DNA of 64,000 nucleotides from Chelydra serpentina (lineage: Eukaryota; Chordata; Testudines; Chelydridae). Each line of letters starts with the position of its first letter. Within the stretch, counting starts at the first letter, position 1. This document shows, one piece after another, positions 31,918 to 43,984 of the stretch. The notes below the pieces were generated by a model. The model was not told the origin of the DNA, ran no database searches, and worked only from the letters and a program-made list of their open reading frames with translations. The stretch lies in the NCBI GenBank assembly GCA_037349315.1, contig JBAIAC010000027.1:6603001-6667000 (forward strand). The letters are read 5' to 3'. The position numbers and the translations under genes are program-made.

Positions 31918-31949
31918 CTCGTTGGACATGCGTCCGGATCACATAACCC

Positions 31950-33225
31950 CCCATCACAAATGGCACTAGCTAGCAGTCTCAGCAGAGAGGCCAAGGACTG
32001 AACGATCCTAGAGTCTCTACCACAGTGTTGCTTCCATGAAGAGATGTGGTGTTGGCTCTACACCACCTGGGGAGACACAAGTGGAATTCTTACGCAACCA
32101 AAAATCAGCTTCCTCTTTACCGCGCATTTTAATTGTGGTCAAATGAAGCGGTTACACCAGTCCAGGTAAAAATGAAGGTGTGACAACAGTTACATTCTCC
32201 CAGTCTGTGAGAGCACTGATTACAGCTGTTACTGAGTCTTGTGTGTGTATTTATTAAAAGGAGTGTACAGTGGCTTTGCCTGAGACCGTGTGTATCCTAG
32301 GAGTCACGGAATGCCCTGTAATTTATGAGAGACAAAGAGGAACATTAGATATTGTTGGAATACATAATAATCCCTTGGCAATAATTTATTCAGCTTGCAA
32401 GGTTAGGATCTCCATAATTCTTGGCTGCACAGTAATGAAGACTACTGATGCTCATTATCTATTTTTGTGTACATCAGCGGCACCTCTGAATATGTGGATA
32501 TTGGGCCCCTTCCTCCCACTAGACATGCTACTCAGGATGTTACCAAGAGGATCACGTTGGCTGGACTCCTTGTCTGAACTGAACATGGAGAACACAGCCA
32601 ATTCTCCTGTTCTTCGAAGGCCATTCCTTTAGTCGCGAGCTCTCGGTGACTTTATGCCAAAGAAGTCAGCTTTCTCAGTGGCTTTTCTAGCACCCTGGCT
32701 CAGTAGCTTGCTCACTATGAGAAAGCCACCTCAGGTTTAGTTTGACTCTCTCTGCCTAGGAGGACACCATTGATCAGTGACCTAACCTACACTCAAGGAC
32801 CACCGACAAATGGGGAGTCCATGCCAATGCGGTGTACTGTCCTTTTGCGCCAACCAATCATACATGTTGTTCAACAATATCCATGAGCCCATGGTGTTTC
32901 CATCTTACTGCACTCAACGAAGCAAGCAAAGACCAAGGATTGTACTGATGCAGAGCGAACATCAGTTAAAGAATTTGCTGCTAGTTACCAGTACAAGCTC
33001 TGAAAACTCAGAGCCAGAGTACACTCCTGTGCTTGTCTACTTTCAACACACCTTAGTGAGAAAACATAGGGCCAGCTGGCCACATTTATATACATGAATG
33101 GCTATACATACCATAAGTTCTGTTATTTAAACTTAATGCTTAATGGCATCCTATGAAATAACTTCAATACTGATAAATCAGTGTCAGCACCTTGCTTCTG
33201 CCCCGTATGGACCAATGGATGGCCT
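31950..33225. other. Unique non-coding sequence
   Basis: No gene recognised. Two plus-strand frames at 32270-32632 and 32810-33097 (120 and 95 codons) lie in the same phase, separated by stops. Neither shows a known domain, and I regard them as chance. Confidence 0.4.
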
Positions 33226-33227
33226 AG

Positions 33228-33380
33228 GGCCAAATTTTCAAAACTGACTAGTGATTTTAGTAAGGGTGCCCAATTCCCTTTGAAAATCTCAGCCTCCCTG
33301 CCTCAGTTTCCCCATCTGTGACTGGGTGACTTTAATATGGGAGCTTTGAGTTTTGCAAGGTCGATGTGAGCCACCATAAA
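33228..33380 (-). repeat. Half-MITE fused to an antisense MIR fragment
   Basis: 'agggccaaattttcaaaactgac' and 'ttccctttgaaaatctcagcc' resemble the TTTTCAAA MITE arms. 'cctgcctcagtttccccatctgtgactgg' is the antisense MIR core. Both are truncated. Confidence 0.6.
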
Positions 33381-33381
33381 A

Positions 33382-35080
33382 GGGCCAGATTTTTAGAGGG
33401 CAGGTTGCACATCAATTTCTGAAAATCAGGCTTCTTTACAGCGTCAAGTTGGGGGCCCCCAAAAATTGCGGCTCCCAAAAATCACGAGCTGCTTTAGAAA
33501 AGGCTCCGCTGATAGTCTTTTTGGTCTTTGCTTTGGAGAAATCAAAAATGCCTAAGTGACTTAAGACTTTCAATGGGACTTTGTGCCACTACATCCCATC
33601 AGAGCTTCTGAAATGTCCACTTACAAACTCATCAGCCATTTCCGAGTAATTTCTCAGGATTCTGATGACCTCGTCTGCATGTGTTTTAGATCCCGATGGC
33701 TTATTTTATTTTTCCATTCAAATTGGAGAGTAATGGCTATTGCCCAGTAAAGTCAGGAATATCCATTCCTTTGCCACCAGTACTTGAGTTGGCCTTGGGG
33801 ATTTTAAAACATCAGTCTTATTTAGTTACACCTCAACTGCACTTGTGGCTGGAGTTCACTTGCTCAGTTTGGAGTTCAAATGTTCCAGTCTGAATGCAGC
33901 CATGTGGGGTTAATAAAGCATCTTGAAAGCTGCTCTGTTGATGGCTTCCTTCCCACATAGGAACCAGGGGTTATAACAAGCAGCTATAGGTCTAACTATC
34001 AAATGTGAGAAGAAACTAAAGCCAAAGAAGAAGGGGGACGTTCCTTTTGAAAGAGCAATAAGCAAATGGGGAGTGTATGTGGGTGGGCAAGAAAGCTTTC
34101 CTCGACCCTACGCTCAGTATCTGTGGTTCAGTAGGCAGAAAAAATAGTGCTGTTCACAATGCAATATGAACATTGGACTGAAAATGAGCAGTCAGAGGGA
34201 GCATGAGGTAAGCTCCACCGTAGCCCAGCCCTTGACTAAGGGTTGCTGTGCGAACAAGTTGAGTGATGAGCATGTCAGTAGAAAGGAAGACAGCAAGCAT
34301 CGTTTTGAACTGGGGAGACTTGGGGTAGCAATCTGTTTATGGATAGGTTTCTTCAGCTAAAGATATGCTATATGGGCAGAAGCCTCACAATATACCCCAG
34401 ACATGTTCTTGTGTTTAGCTATTGCGATATATATCCTGTTAAAAACTGTTGCTAAGAGTCAGAAGCAGGGAAGGGGTTAAAGTTACTTAACGGTGGGGAT
34501 TTTTTTTTGCATAATAATTAGACATTGCGCTATTTTATTATCATAGTGCACTTCATACAGCAGCGTTAAAACCATTTTAAGTAATGTTTGCTATGCTTCC
34601 TGCAGTGTAATCTGCCAAACAACATAGGTCATCCATGTCATGGAATTCAGTTAACATTGACGCAGAAATTAGTCTTGAAATGCTAGAAGATCCCAGGGTT
34701 GCTGGTTATGGTTGGCTGATAAGTGCACAGGATTTTATTAATCTAATAATGGGTCTGTTTTTGAAGGCCCTGGGAAAGGATAAAATCTCACTTTAAAAGG
34801 GACGAGAGAGTGGAAGGTACAGTAGACACTAAGAAAGAAGCCAGACAAGCTGAAGGAAACAATCCAAGATTCTAAAACCCATCACAGAATGGAAAAGGAT
34901 TAAAAAGAGAGAATGAACCTAAAATTTCGAAGAGCAAAAAAGAGAAATAAGGGGTTGGAGAGAACAGAAAAGGTGAAATGAAGTGGCCGCTCCTGTATAT
35001 TATACAGTTTCAACTAGGTATAATATTCTTCATCACTGGAAGTTATAAGCTGCTGTGTAGTGTTGCTGTATGCTCTTTGG
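33382..35080. other. Unique sequence with decayed repeats
   Basis: 'gggccagatttttagagg ... ctgaaaatcaggc' at about 33383-33430 looks like another decayed TTTTCAAA-type MITE. The rest has no recognised family or gene. Confidence 0.4.
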
Positions 35081-35081
35081 C

Positions 35082-35175
35082 CCAGATTCAGCCGATATAC
35101 TTATGCAGGTGAGTATTTCCATTGAAGTCAATGGCACTACACACATGGTTAAAGTTCTGCTAGATATGTGGTGGA
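35082..35175. repeat. MITE remnant
   Basis: 'cccagattcagccgatatac' and 'gtatttccattgaagtcaatggcacta' are the left arm and centre of the palindromic 'ttgaagtcaatgg' family. The right arm is degraded. Confidence 0.45.
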
Positions 35176-35206
35176 TCAGTCACATTTTAAAACTAAAGCA
35201 CTATCA

Positions 35207-35425
35207 TAAGAACATAAGAATGGCCAGATTGGCCCAGTGACCAGTGGTCCACCTAGCCCAGTATCCTGTCTTCTGACCGTGGCCAGTGCCAGATGCTTCA
35301 GATGGAATGAACAGAACAGCGCAATTTGGTGTGTCCCAGCTTCTGCCATCCGCTGTCCCAGCTTCTGGTAGTCACAGGTTTAGGGACACCCAGAGCATGG
35401 GGTTGTGTCCTGGCTCAGAAGGAAA
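35207..35425 (-). mobile_element. CR1-type LINE 3' fragment ('AGAACATAAGAA' tail family)
   Basis: 'agaacataagaatggccagattggcccag', 'ccacctagcccagtatcctgtcttctgacc', 'cagatgcttcagatggaatgaacagaaca' and 'agggacacccagagcatggggttg' match the copy at 2630 and extend it by about 30 bases. A local duplication of 'cccagcttctg' is present (35336 and 35357). It is non-coding. Confidence 0.75.
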
Positions 35426-35545
35426 CAGGGTTGGATTTTCCCAGGGGAAAGCCATTATTTCCTGTTTGCAAATTTTTGAATTGGGATTTTTCTAGTGAAA
35501 ATTCCCATGGGAAGAAATTCCATTTTCTGGCCAGCTCGCCTATTT
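35425..35545. repeat. AT-rich MITE fragment
   Basis: 'gggttggattttcccagggg' and 'gaaaattcccatgggaag ... ttctggccagctcgcc' are inverted relatives of the element at 29320. It abuts the CR1 fragment. Confidence 0.45.
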
Positions 35546-36070
35546 ACTACGTTTAGGTCAGAAAAATGTTCAGTTTCCATTAATTTCAGACCTGATTATA
35601 TTTTGCCAACAACGCCTTTCTAGGAATACATTTAACAAGAAAAAAAGGGAACATTGCTGGAATAAGAAAACGCATCTAGTTCATTATTCACGTTGCTATG
35701 CTGTTATAATTCACAGGCTGGCCAATCAGTGCACATGCTTGACAGAAGATAGCGCGCTTTGGTTTCGAGCTAGTTGAGAAATGGCAAAACTAAAACTAAA
35801 ACAGGTTGCCGTGGGTTACAATCCATTTGTGGCTTGACTGTTGAAAGAAATCAGGACCCAGCAGTTCCCTTTGAGAATAATAGGAGCGGTTGAGTTCTGA
35901 GCTCTGCGGAAACTGGCCGTGAAATCTTGGCCCTATTAAAGTCTATGAGAGTTTTGCCATTGACTTCAGTGGGGCCAGAATTTCACCTTTGGCTCTTAGC
36001 GGTGTGTGTGTGTGTGTGTGTTTGGTTGTTTCTCCCCCCCACCCCCCGCCATTTTTAATGGACATTAATA
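35546..36070. other. Unique sequence with (TG)n
   Basis: A (TG)n tract lies at 36002-36021, followed by a T/C-rich run. No gene recognised. Confidence 0.45.
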
Positions 36071-36071
36071 T

Positions 36072-36158
36072 AGTTCAGATCATCCGCTGGTGTAAATCAG
36101 TGTAGCGCCATTGAAGTCAGTGGAACTGCACCAGTTTCCACTAGCTGTGGATCTCTTC
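36072..36158. repeat. MITE, 'CTGGTGTAAATCAG' family
   Basis: 'cagatcatccgctggtgtaaatcagtgtagcgccattgaagtcagtggaactgcaccagtttccactagctgtggatct' has inverted ends CAGATCxxCxxCTGGT and ACCAGxxxCxxCTGxGGATCT around the 'attgaagtcagtgg' centre. It is nearly complete. Confidence 0.7.
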
Positions 36159-36159
36159 T

Positions 36160-37110
36160 GTATCTCTTTACCTTTTTGGGGGTGGGCAATGGTTCTTTTC
36201 ACCCATCAGCATTTTTTATCTGCAGACAACCATTGTGACTACACTATAGACCTGCAAGCTTCAACCACACATCCTTCCAAGAATGCCTGATTTCTGGCCA
36301 TGGTCCAGAACCTATTCTGCATACCAAACCTGAATGCTTCTAATTAGCTTCCAGTTACAGAATTCTACAGGATCGTTAACAAACACTTATAGGAAAAATT
36401 CACATTTGCTATTAAATTCCGTAACTTGGAGTAACTTCTACAGAAATTTCCTCCTATAAAATTTCTCTCAAACCTGATTGGCTTGATACTTATTAAAATC
36501 TATAGGATTGTTCCATAAGGGAATTCTTTGTTTCTTTCTTCCCATCACATTAGATTCCTTACTCCTCTTCCTCTGCCTATGTTTCTTTTCCTCGATCAGT
36601 GCATGCACCAGTTCACCACACACTTTGCCACGTGCTACCACAGTGCACAGCTCTTCTGATTCCGCATCAGGTGTCAAATCTTTAATATGATTTCCTGCAT
36701 GTTTGACTAATCAATGCAGAACATCATCATGAAGGATAATTTTACTCTCTGGCACTTCTGGGACAGTATAATGAGGCCTGGTGTTTTCCATTTTTTATTC
36801 TTCTACAAGAATCTACAGTTTTAGTCCCAGCTAATTGATTTGAGTTCATGGAGGAGGGTTCCCTCTACCTCCCTTCCAGTGTCTTGGCTATTAATGGATT
36901 CTAGTGCTCTAGCATGGCTGTGTATTCAGTCTGTTTAGAGATTCAATATACTGTCATTCTGACCTTTCAGAAGCCGGGAAAAAACAGTAGGACCAGCATG
37001 TTGATCCACATGGAGGCCAATGTCAGGGGCAGGTTGGAATTGTTTAATTCGGCTGGAGACGTGGACTTACTGTAGGAGCGGTGATACTTGGAACTTCTGC
37101 TTCACTTTTC
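36160..37110. other. Unique non-coding sequence
   Basis: No family or gene recognised. Frames of 60-69 codons on opposite strands at 36468-36690 are mutual shadows without known domains. Confidence 0.4.
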
Positions 37111-37119
37111 ACCTGTGGT

Positions 37120-37370
37120 GCTTGCTTGACACGTTTACTGCACAGGAGGAAAGCCTCACTACTACCCTGTGAGAGATGGGGAGTAGTGGTATCTCACTTC
37201 ACATATAGTGAAACTGAGGCAAGGAGACGGGTTTTCCAAAGGGAATGGGGGGGTCCCTAACTCCTTTACACTCCTTTGAACATCTCAGCCAGAGTGTAAG
37301 TGACTTGATCTCCGTGGCAGAACCAGGAGCATAGGCCAGATCTCCTGGCTCCTAGTCTTATGTTTTCATT
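37120..37370 (+). repeat. MIR-type copy with an insertion
   Basis: 'aagcctcactactaccctgtgagag', 'cacatatagtgaaactgaggcaaggagacgg' is the MIR core, broken by 'gttttccaaagggaatgggggggtccctaactcc ... tttgaacatctcagcc', then 'agagtgtaagtgacttgatctccgtggcagaaccaggagcataggccagatctcctggctcctag'. The insert of about 60 bases resembles a TTTTCAAA-type MITE half. Confidence 0.65.
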
Positions 37371-37371
37371 A

Positions 37372-38715
37372 CAGAACCATTTTTTCCCTTCTTCTTCCTC
37401 AAATAGGCTATGGATCCATGCTTTGTTTTGGAGGGTAATTGAGGAACTGCCTTCTTTCTAAGGTCTTCAGCGATAACCCATGGAGTGGGTGAGATTCTTT
37501 AAGGATCCCTCAAGTTTAGCTGTAGTTTGACTCTGTGCATATAAGCAAAAAAAATCACCATGGCTAATCTCAGATATATATATATCCTTTAGAGCCCACA
37601 GGCCAAGTCCTCAGCTTGAGGAAACAGGCATCACTCCATTGAAGCCAACCGAGTGATTCCAGTTTTTACTAGCAAAGAACCTGGTCCCTTGAGAGTCATT
37701 TGAATCCCAGTAATGGGGACTCTGTCAGCAAAGGATTCCAAAACACCCTCTGAAGGAGGGAAGAGGGACAAGAAGTGTGGGGGGTCGGGGGTGGGGGCAC
37801 AGACCAGGCAGCAGATATTTGAATGTTCGCAAATTACCAATGCTCCCTTTCCTAGATGGCAGGGAGTTGGAAAAGAGCACTGTCTCATGGGAGCCAGCAC
37901 CTGAGATCCCAAAAGGGGCTGGTGAGACATGTTTTTATGAGTAATTTGCATATTTCTGCTCTATTTTTGACACAATCACCTAGAGTTATTCTTGTATTAT
38001 TATTTTATTTTTTTTAGTGATGGCAGCAACCCTATGACAGATTTGTTTAGGGTTAGAGCTGTTCATAAATTAAGTGGCAGATAAAAATTAATTTTTCTTA
38101 AAAGAAATGCATTTAGCTCCTTAAATTGCTCATTTAACATCACTGAAAAGTAATACTCCGCTTTAGAATGGACATCGTATTAACTTTAAAAGGCCTATTT
38201 AAAGTGACGGTTGTCAGTGAGTGAGAGCCAGATATGGTAATTCCGAGTTACAAATCAGAGTGAGGAAACTGAAGAATGGACAACCTTGTTAACACAAGCA
38301 CGACAGAGGAAGCACCGGGGTCAGAGTGCCAGCACAGAAAGGAATAAAGACACAGCACCAAAAATATGTCCTATAATTAGGGCAGCTGTAAGAGTCAAGG
38401 TTGAAGATTCTTCACCATGACATGTCTGATATAGAAAAAGTGATGGCCAAGAGTAATCACTTACAAGCACTGAGCCTTAAAGGAGCAGCACTTCATTTGT
38501 ATGGTATGGGGGGTGCGGGGTGAGAGAAGACAAGACAAAGGAAGAAAGGGACATGGGGTGGGAGAATGCAGGGCAGACTGGTACTGAAGGAGCGGGGGCA
38601 GTGGGAAATTGTAGGGTCTGTTTCTAACACTCAAAGGGGTCAGCAAGACAACTGATTGCTTAACAAAGAGATTTCCTGACAAAGGCGGAGTGGAATTATA
38701 TCCCTGGATTCCAGG
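37372..38715. other. Unique non-coding sequence
   Basis: Contains a short (AT)n at about 37572-37585 and G-rich runs at 37777-37796. No gene recognised. Confidence 0.4.
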
Positions 38716-38721
38716 TATATA

Positions 38722-38802
38722 CCTGATTCTGCCCTTAGGCCAGTAACTTTGATGGAGTTACTCCAGATTTACATCAGAGTTAGAGAGAGCAGAATCAGCC
38801 CA
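38722..38802. repeat. MITE, 'CTGATTCTGC' family
   Basis: 'ctgattctgcccttaggccagtaactttgatggagttactccagatttacatcagagttagagagagcagaatcag' has inverted ends CTGATTCTGC and GCAGAATCAG, perfect over 10 bases. It is one of the cleanest members of the palindromic family. Confidence 0.8.
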
Positions 38803-38943
38803 ATAAGCCTGGGGATACTTAGGGGTAGTTTCTTAAGATAGGAGGATGCTTAATAACAGAAGTCTCTGTGTATATAGATTTTACTGTATGCACAAAAAAA
38901 CCCAAGGAGGTGATGAACTGATCTGGGAATGGGAAGAAAGTGT

Positions 38944-38963
38944 GTGGGGGGGGCGGGGGGGTC
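38944..38963 (+). repeat. G-rich tract
   Basis: Two long G runs split by a single C (8 and 7 G). It is a potential quadruplex component or simple low-complexity sequence. Confidence 0.6.
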
Positions 38964-39179
38964 AATGGGGTATGCATGTGATGGGAGAGGTCTGGTGTTG
39001 GAATGGCATCAGAATTGCCAGACTTCCAACTAACAGACATTATACAGAGCACAGCCAAATCCAGTGGCTGATGATAGGATCAGTCAATGAGATGCAAACT
39101 TCCTCCCTCCCTATCTGTCCATGAAATTCAGTTGTTCATGGAAGTGCAGCACTAAAAGCAAACCATGCTTCCAACATCA

Positions 39180-39780
39180 GCATTCAGAGGAGATCCCTAT
39201 CTTGTCCAGCCTGCCTGGAAGTGGTGGGGTCAGCTACCCTCCATCCTTCTGACAACTCTACGTGGGGGTCAGGATACGTAGAGGCAGTGGGCCCTGTGGT
39301 GCTGCCCTGGAAAAGCTGATAGAAACTGGCCTGTGTTATTTGATCTGTGGAACCCGTCGTTAGAGGGGGACCCCTGGCAACATGGCTGCAAAGGAACCGC
39401 ATTGCCAGGCAGCGGAGAGAGGGGATGTTGCTATGGGAAGAGCCGTCACTTTGGTGCAAATCCTCTCCCCAGATAAATCTAGCTTCCTGGGGACTCCTTG
39501 GGATCCATACGGATCCTTGGAAATCTTCCAGGTTTCTGGCTCGTTCGATGGGCTCCCAAGGCAATGATCAGGGAGAAATGCCAGCAGGGTGTCCTAGCAA
39601 AGATTTCATTTTCTTTCGCCACCTCCTTCAGGTCTTCCATGGGAGGGAGGATCCAACCCAACACTTAGGGAGGAGTGAAGTAGAGACCCTCTTTAGGGCA
39701 GCCCTGCCCAAATCTTCACTGCGTGATCCCCTTGAAAGAATTAAAGAAATGAGCCTTGGATACGTGCCTTAAACCCAAAA
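39180..39780. other. Stretch open on both strands, function unknown
   Basis: Frames of 141 codons (plus, 39347-39772) and 126 codons (minus, 39184-39564) overlap. Composition is more GC-balanced than its flanks. I recognise no domain in either, and no start context, splice signals or poly-A signal can be tied to them. It might be a fragment of an unrecognised repeat's coding region or chance. No gene is called. Confidence 0.3.
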
Positions 39781-41055
39781 TACTCTCCTCCTTTTGCCAA
39801 AATACCTATGTACTTGAAATAGGAAGGTGGAGAAGAAATTGCCTAACCTGATATGACCGAGCTCCATCCCAAGGTCCTTGCCCTGCAATGTAGAAGTATT
39901 TTGGCTTAGTCAGGTCAAGGTCTCTGGTGCGCTGTACAATACATACCTTGCCTTCCCTCCAGAACGATACACTGTTGGTAGCCAGACAAGCCTTTCCTAA
40001 TGAGACAGTTCCTTGCTTAGGCGGAAATATTTTTCAAGATGCTTCAAGGTCTTGGAGAAACAATGGAGGGGTGGGATTTTCTCATGTTGGTTTGGATCTT
40101 CCAACTGCTGCCATTGATTGGTTTTCAGCTTTACTTTCATGTGTTAATTTTTGCTTTTAGACACAAATCAGTCTCCAATGACAGAGCACCAAATGGCATC
40201 TCTGGACACCCATTGTATCCCAGGACCTGTGCTGCACTTGCTTTGCAATCATTTCAAGTGCAATGCCTGGCTTGGAAAGGCTTCCTACTGGAAGACACCA
40301 TTCTCCCTCTCCTGGAAAGAGCATCGTGTCACCAGAAAAGGAGTTTTCTCTCTAAGCAAGGCCTCGACTCAACCAACTTCTCCTTCAGTCCCCTTTGTCA
40401 GATAGTTTATTTTGCCTTTGTCTTTTTTGACCTGTACTTGGGGAGGCTAATTCGATTTTCCATTGAGAGGTGCAGATATCTATATTATTTTCCTAAAACT
40501 CCAGAGAATATGATACATTTCTTTTTATTGCTTCCAGCTATGTTATTTAAAGTAATTAACCTTAATTTATAAATTTTTATATCAAACTGCCTTTTAACTT
40601 TTAGAACTGGCAGGAGAAGTCCATTTCCCAGGGCTCCTAATAGTTCTCCATTTAATCAAAATTCATCCATCAGATTCCAGTGTTAAATCATCTTTTAATT
40701 GGGAGTTACATTCTGGTTAATAGTTTTATAATTCGCCGCCTCTAATAGTTTTTACCACAGGGATCTACTCCATTTTTTCTCACTCTATTATTCCTGGTGT
40801 TCAGCAGGGACATTTAAAAAACCTTCACTTCCCCTGCCTCTTCTGTTAGTCGTCTTTGTTCTTTGTGATCTCATTAATTCTTGATAGCAAGTTCCCGTTC
40901 TCCTCATTACTGGAGCATAACTACCTTTATCACTTGGTGAAACCTTGCTCATTTCTACAAGTACGCTCCAATTTTTTTGCTCTCTAAAAAATAATAACCG
41001 GAGACTTATTTCAGCAAAGCAGGTTATGTGCACTGGGCACAGTCCCAGAACCTGG
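39781..41055. other. Unique AT-rich sequence with one long frame
   Basis: A 177-codon plus-strand frame spans 40039-40572, the longest in the window. Its translation is hydrophobic (Phe, Leu, Ile rich) and matches nothing I know. The second half of the region, 40380-40790, is AT-rich with many TTAATT words. I treat the frame as compositional chance in low-stop sequence. Confidence 0.35.
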
Positions 41056-41059
41056 ACAT

Positions 41060-41175
41060 TATTCAGATTGTAAACTCATTGGGGCAGGAACTGTCTTTTA
41101 CTGTGTGTTTGTACAGCACCTAGTACAATGAGGGCCTGATCTCAATTACAGCTTCTACGCTCTACCATAATACAA
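41060..41175 (+). repeat. 'GGGGCAGGGACTGTC'-family repeat, forward copy
   Basis: 'gattgtaaactcattggggcaggaactgtcttttactgtgtgtttgtacagcacctagtacaatgagggcctgatctcaattac ... accataatacaaataataatc'. This is the best forward copy and it ends in the A/T-rich tail expected of a retroposon 3' end. Confidence 0.75.
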
Positions 41176-41179
41176 ATAA

Positions 41180-41910
41180 TAATCATATAAAAGAGAAAAA
41201 TCCCGTTTGTCTGGCAGGAATGCAGTGTCTTCTTTTTTAGGAACTCAATGTCAGTCGAATCATTGTCTCCTGACAAGCTTTTGCAGAAATTGCACTTAGT
41301 ATCTTGACAATCAATAAAAATAAGAAGGATGGCTGTTATCTCCATTTGTGTTCAACTCTCATTTCATTGCAGCTGAGATACAGCAGAGCCTAAAATGTAC
41401 TGATATCTGTGTAAAGTGCTTTGAGATCATCAAGTAACAAGTGTTATAGGAGGGCAGAACATTGGCGTTGTAACGAACTGGCTATTTTTATGTGTAACCA
41501 CTGCCCTCTGCAGGGTAGAATCAGAACTGCTCTTCTGTGTGTCATAAACCCTATCTTGCTAGCTGCTAATAGGGAGTCTCTTCTTGCTCAAGTGGTAGAG
41601 GCCCATGATTTGGGAGCAGAAGGAACTGAGTTGTCATGAAGTACTGAGTGATCATGGGGTGCAGCACAGAGATAGCTGGGAAGTAGATTTATTACAGTGT
41701 TTTTTAAAAATACATTGTGAACGGAGAGCGCCACATTTAAAAAAAAACCCAAAGGCTTATTTTCCAACTTTGCGTAGCATTTTCCCTCTCTCTTTGGTGT
41801 ATCCACCGTCTCTTAAAAGTGATTCAAGTGCACAGCCCACTGCTACCTACAACCAGAAATGACTGTACATTCCTTTTTTGTAACTGTTGTGAACTACTGT
41901 GGATTTGATG
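41180..41910. other. Unique sequence with a MIR-like tail
   Basis: 'taaaatgtactgatatctgtgtaaagtgctttgagatcatcaag' at 41390-41436 is the 3' segment of a MIR-type SINE. The rest is unrecognised. Confidence 0.45.
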
Positions 41911-41914
41911 TGAT

Positions 41915-42024
41915 TCCATCCTGTTCACATCCGTTTTACATGGTGCAACTCCATCGATAACAGAGGGATCACTGCTGATTTACATCAGTGTGGGCGAGAT
42001 CAGAATCAGACCCTCTCTTTGTAA
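41915..42024. repeat. MITE, 'TTTACATxGGTG' family
   Basis: 'gattccatcctgttcacatccgttttacatggtgcaactccatcgataacagagg' and 'ctgatttacatcagtgtgggcgagatcagaatcagacc' carry the arms. It is moderately decayed. Confidence 0.6.
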
Positions 42025-43635
42025 TTTTCAATACCAAACACTGGATCATTTGCATGTGAACTCTGCAGCCTAGCGCCTGATTGTCAGGCACAGTGCATGC
42101 AAACACCCGTGCTCAGTTCAGCTTAGCAGTTAGGACAGTGCTACATTAGCCTGGTATCCTAACAAAACAATAAAAAGAGCCTGAAGAGAAGTAAATAACA
42201 TTGTATTCGAGGTAATAAACGCAAGCCTGTCGTTTTTCAAAAAATGCCTAGAATTAGTGTAAAATTAAATTTGAAACCTCAATCCTCCAAGGGCTGATTC
42301 TCAATTTGCAGATCCACAAAACCACTGCAAATTACCCTACCAATCCTACTGACAGTCTTATAGGAATATGTTATATTGACTACCCAAAGTCAGCCTCTCT
42401 GCGAGGAAGAGTACATTGTAAAGTGCCATCAGTAAAAGTGAGGAAAAACAATCTACTGAGGTTTATATTATAGTCCCTTGTACAGTCCTGTGGAAACATT
42501 TCATATATTACATTCTATAGGAAAAATAGGATGGACAAGTGTAAACAGAATTATTGTACAATTACGCTGCCCTCAGAATAACTGTCCATAGTGATTTTTA
42601 TGTCTCCATAAACCACTAGTGCTGCAGCATTCTTTTAGACCTTTCCTCCCCTCTCCCTCACGCAGTAATGTAATAACTTTTCCCACTTAAAGTATGCATC
42701 AGCACAGTAATCTGATATGACAATGATTACAAAATACTCCAGCTGTTTTAATTGTCTGGTGTTGAGATCACATCACCAGAAACAGACAAGATCTTATCTC
42801 AGGTATGACTTGTCTCCCGCCTGACTGTTGCAATATTTATGTTAATAAGGATAGCAGACAATAGCCGAGCATTAAGTCCTCAGCTATGGTGACTACATTG
42901 GGAAGAAAACAGTAATTTCACAGACTGCTGGCTACCTTCGTCTTTGAGTGCAGTGGCAAACAAATAAATAAATACAGGTTTAGCTTTTAGCTAGGTACAG
43001 GAATATGTCTAAGGAGTTTTTTGGTTGGGAACATAGATGTAGGCTTTCAAGATTTCTTATGAGAAATATTACAGTAACTCAGCAGCTGAAAAGTCCCCAA
43101 AGCTTGGGAATGTATCTGAAGGAATTACCATAGAAATCTAAACCGGTATTTTGCCTCCTGTGTGCATAGCAGGCATATTATTACCTACTCTTTTGTTGCT
43201 GTTGCAAACATTTACTGGGAGAGACCTTATTGTCAATTAATTTTTGACAGAGGTCGGAGTATGTCTGAGTGAAACTAAAAGAGGTCTGAGGCTTATATCA
43301 AAAGACCGACAGCACTGACAATAGCCTGTTTACACACCCTGCACATTGGAACACATTAATTAGAAGTATTTGTGAGATGTTCGTGGTCTGCAGAAGCTTT
43401 AAATGCTTTTGGTTAAGATCATGTGGTTCTTGGTACCGGGTGGTTCTTCTTATGGGGAGACTACAGTGACTGGCCGTAGCTCTCTTGGTTGGAAATTTTT
43501 GTGGGGTGGATACTTATCATAATTACGACCAAGTGTTAGGCTGTTTTTACAGGAGAATCCTTTGGGAAGTCTCCCATTGGTGCTGTTCCATCAGTGCTAG
43601 CCGTCATCAAGCCCTGTTCAGACAAGATCTAGATG
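42025..43635. other. Unique sequence with possible conserved blocks
   Basis: No gene is supported. Positions 42640-42900 hold TAATCTGATATGACAATGATTAC and similar words without repeat signatures, and could be regulatory. This is inference only. Confidence 0.35.
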
Positions 43636-43644
43636 GCATGGTGG

Positions 43645-43720
43645 TCTTGTCTACACTAGCGCTCCCAACTTTGCTATCACAAATGCTAGTGCAATTGTGG
43701 ACTATTCTTCTCCCCGACCC
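43645..43720. repeat. DNA-transposon end fragment
   Basis: 'ggtcttgtctacactagcg' matches the GTCTACAC terminal style of the elements at 20236 and 53412. No matching inverted end is found nearby. Confidence 0.4.
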
Positions 43721-43879
43721 CAAATCTAGTAAAGGCAAGGAAGGTCTGGAATTAATTCTTCCATTTTTTTCTGTCATGCCAATATTCTCCAGAGGAGATG
43801 GATGCTGTGAACTAGTCACTGCGTTTCGCAAGGCATCTGTCTGTGAAATCTGTTTAAAATATGGTCAACTAATAAGGGT

Positions 43880-43980
43880 AGGGTTTTCAAACGCATATAA
43901 GAGAGACGAGCACCTAACTTCCATTGAAAATCAATGGAGTCTGAGTGCGTCACTTCCTTAGGCCCTGTGCAAACAGTTCC
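43880..43980. repeat. MITE remnant, TTTTCAAA family
   Basis: 'gggttttcaaacgcatataagagagacgagcacctaacttccattgaaaatcaatggagtctgagtgcgtcacttccttaggcc' has the hallmark 'caccta ... ttccattgaaaatcaatgg' centre and inverted arms. Confidence 0.6.
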
Positions 43981-43984
43981 CCTC

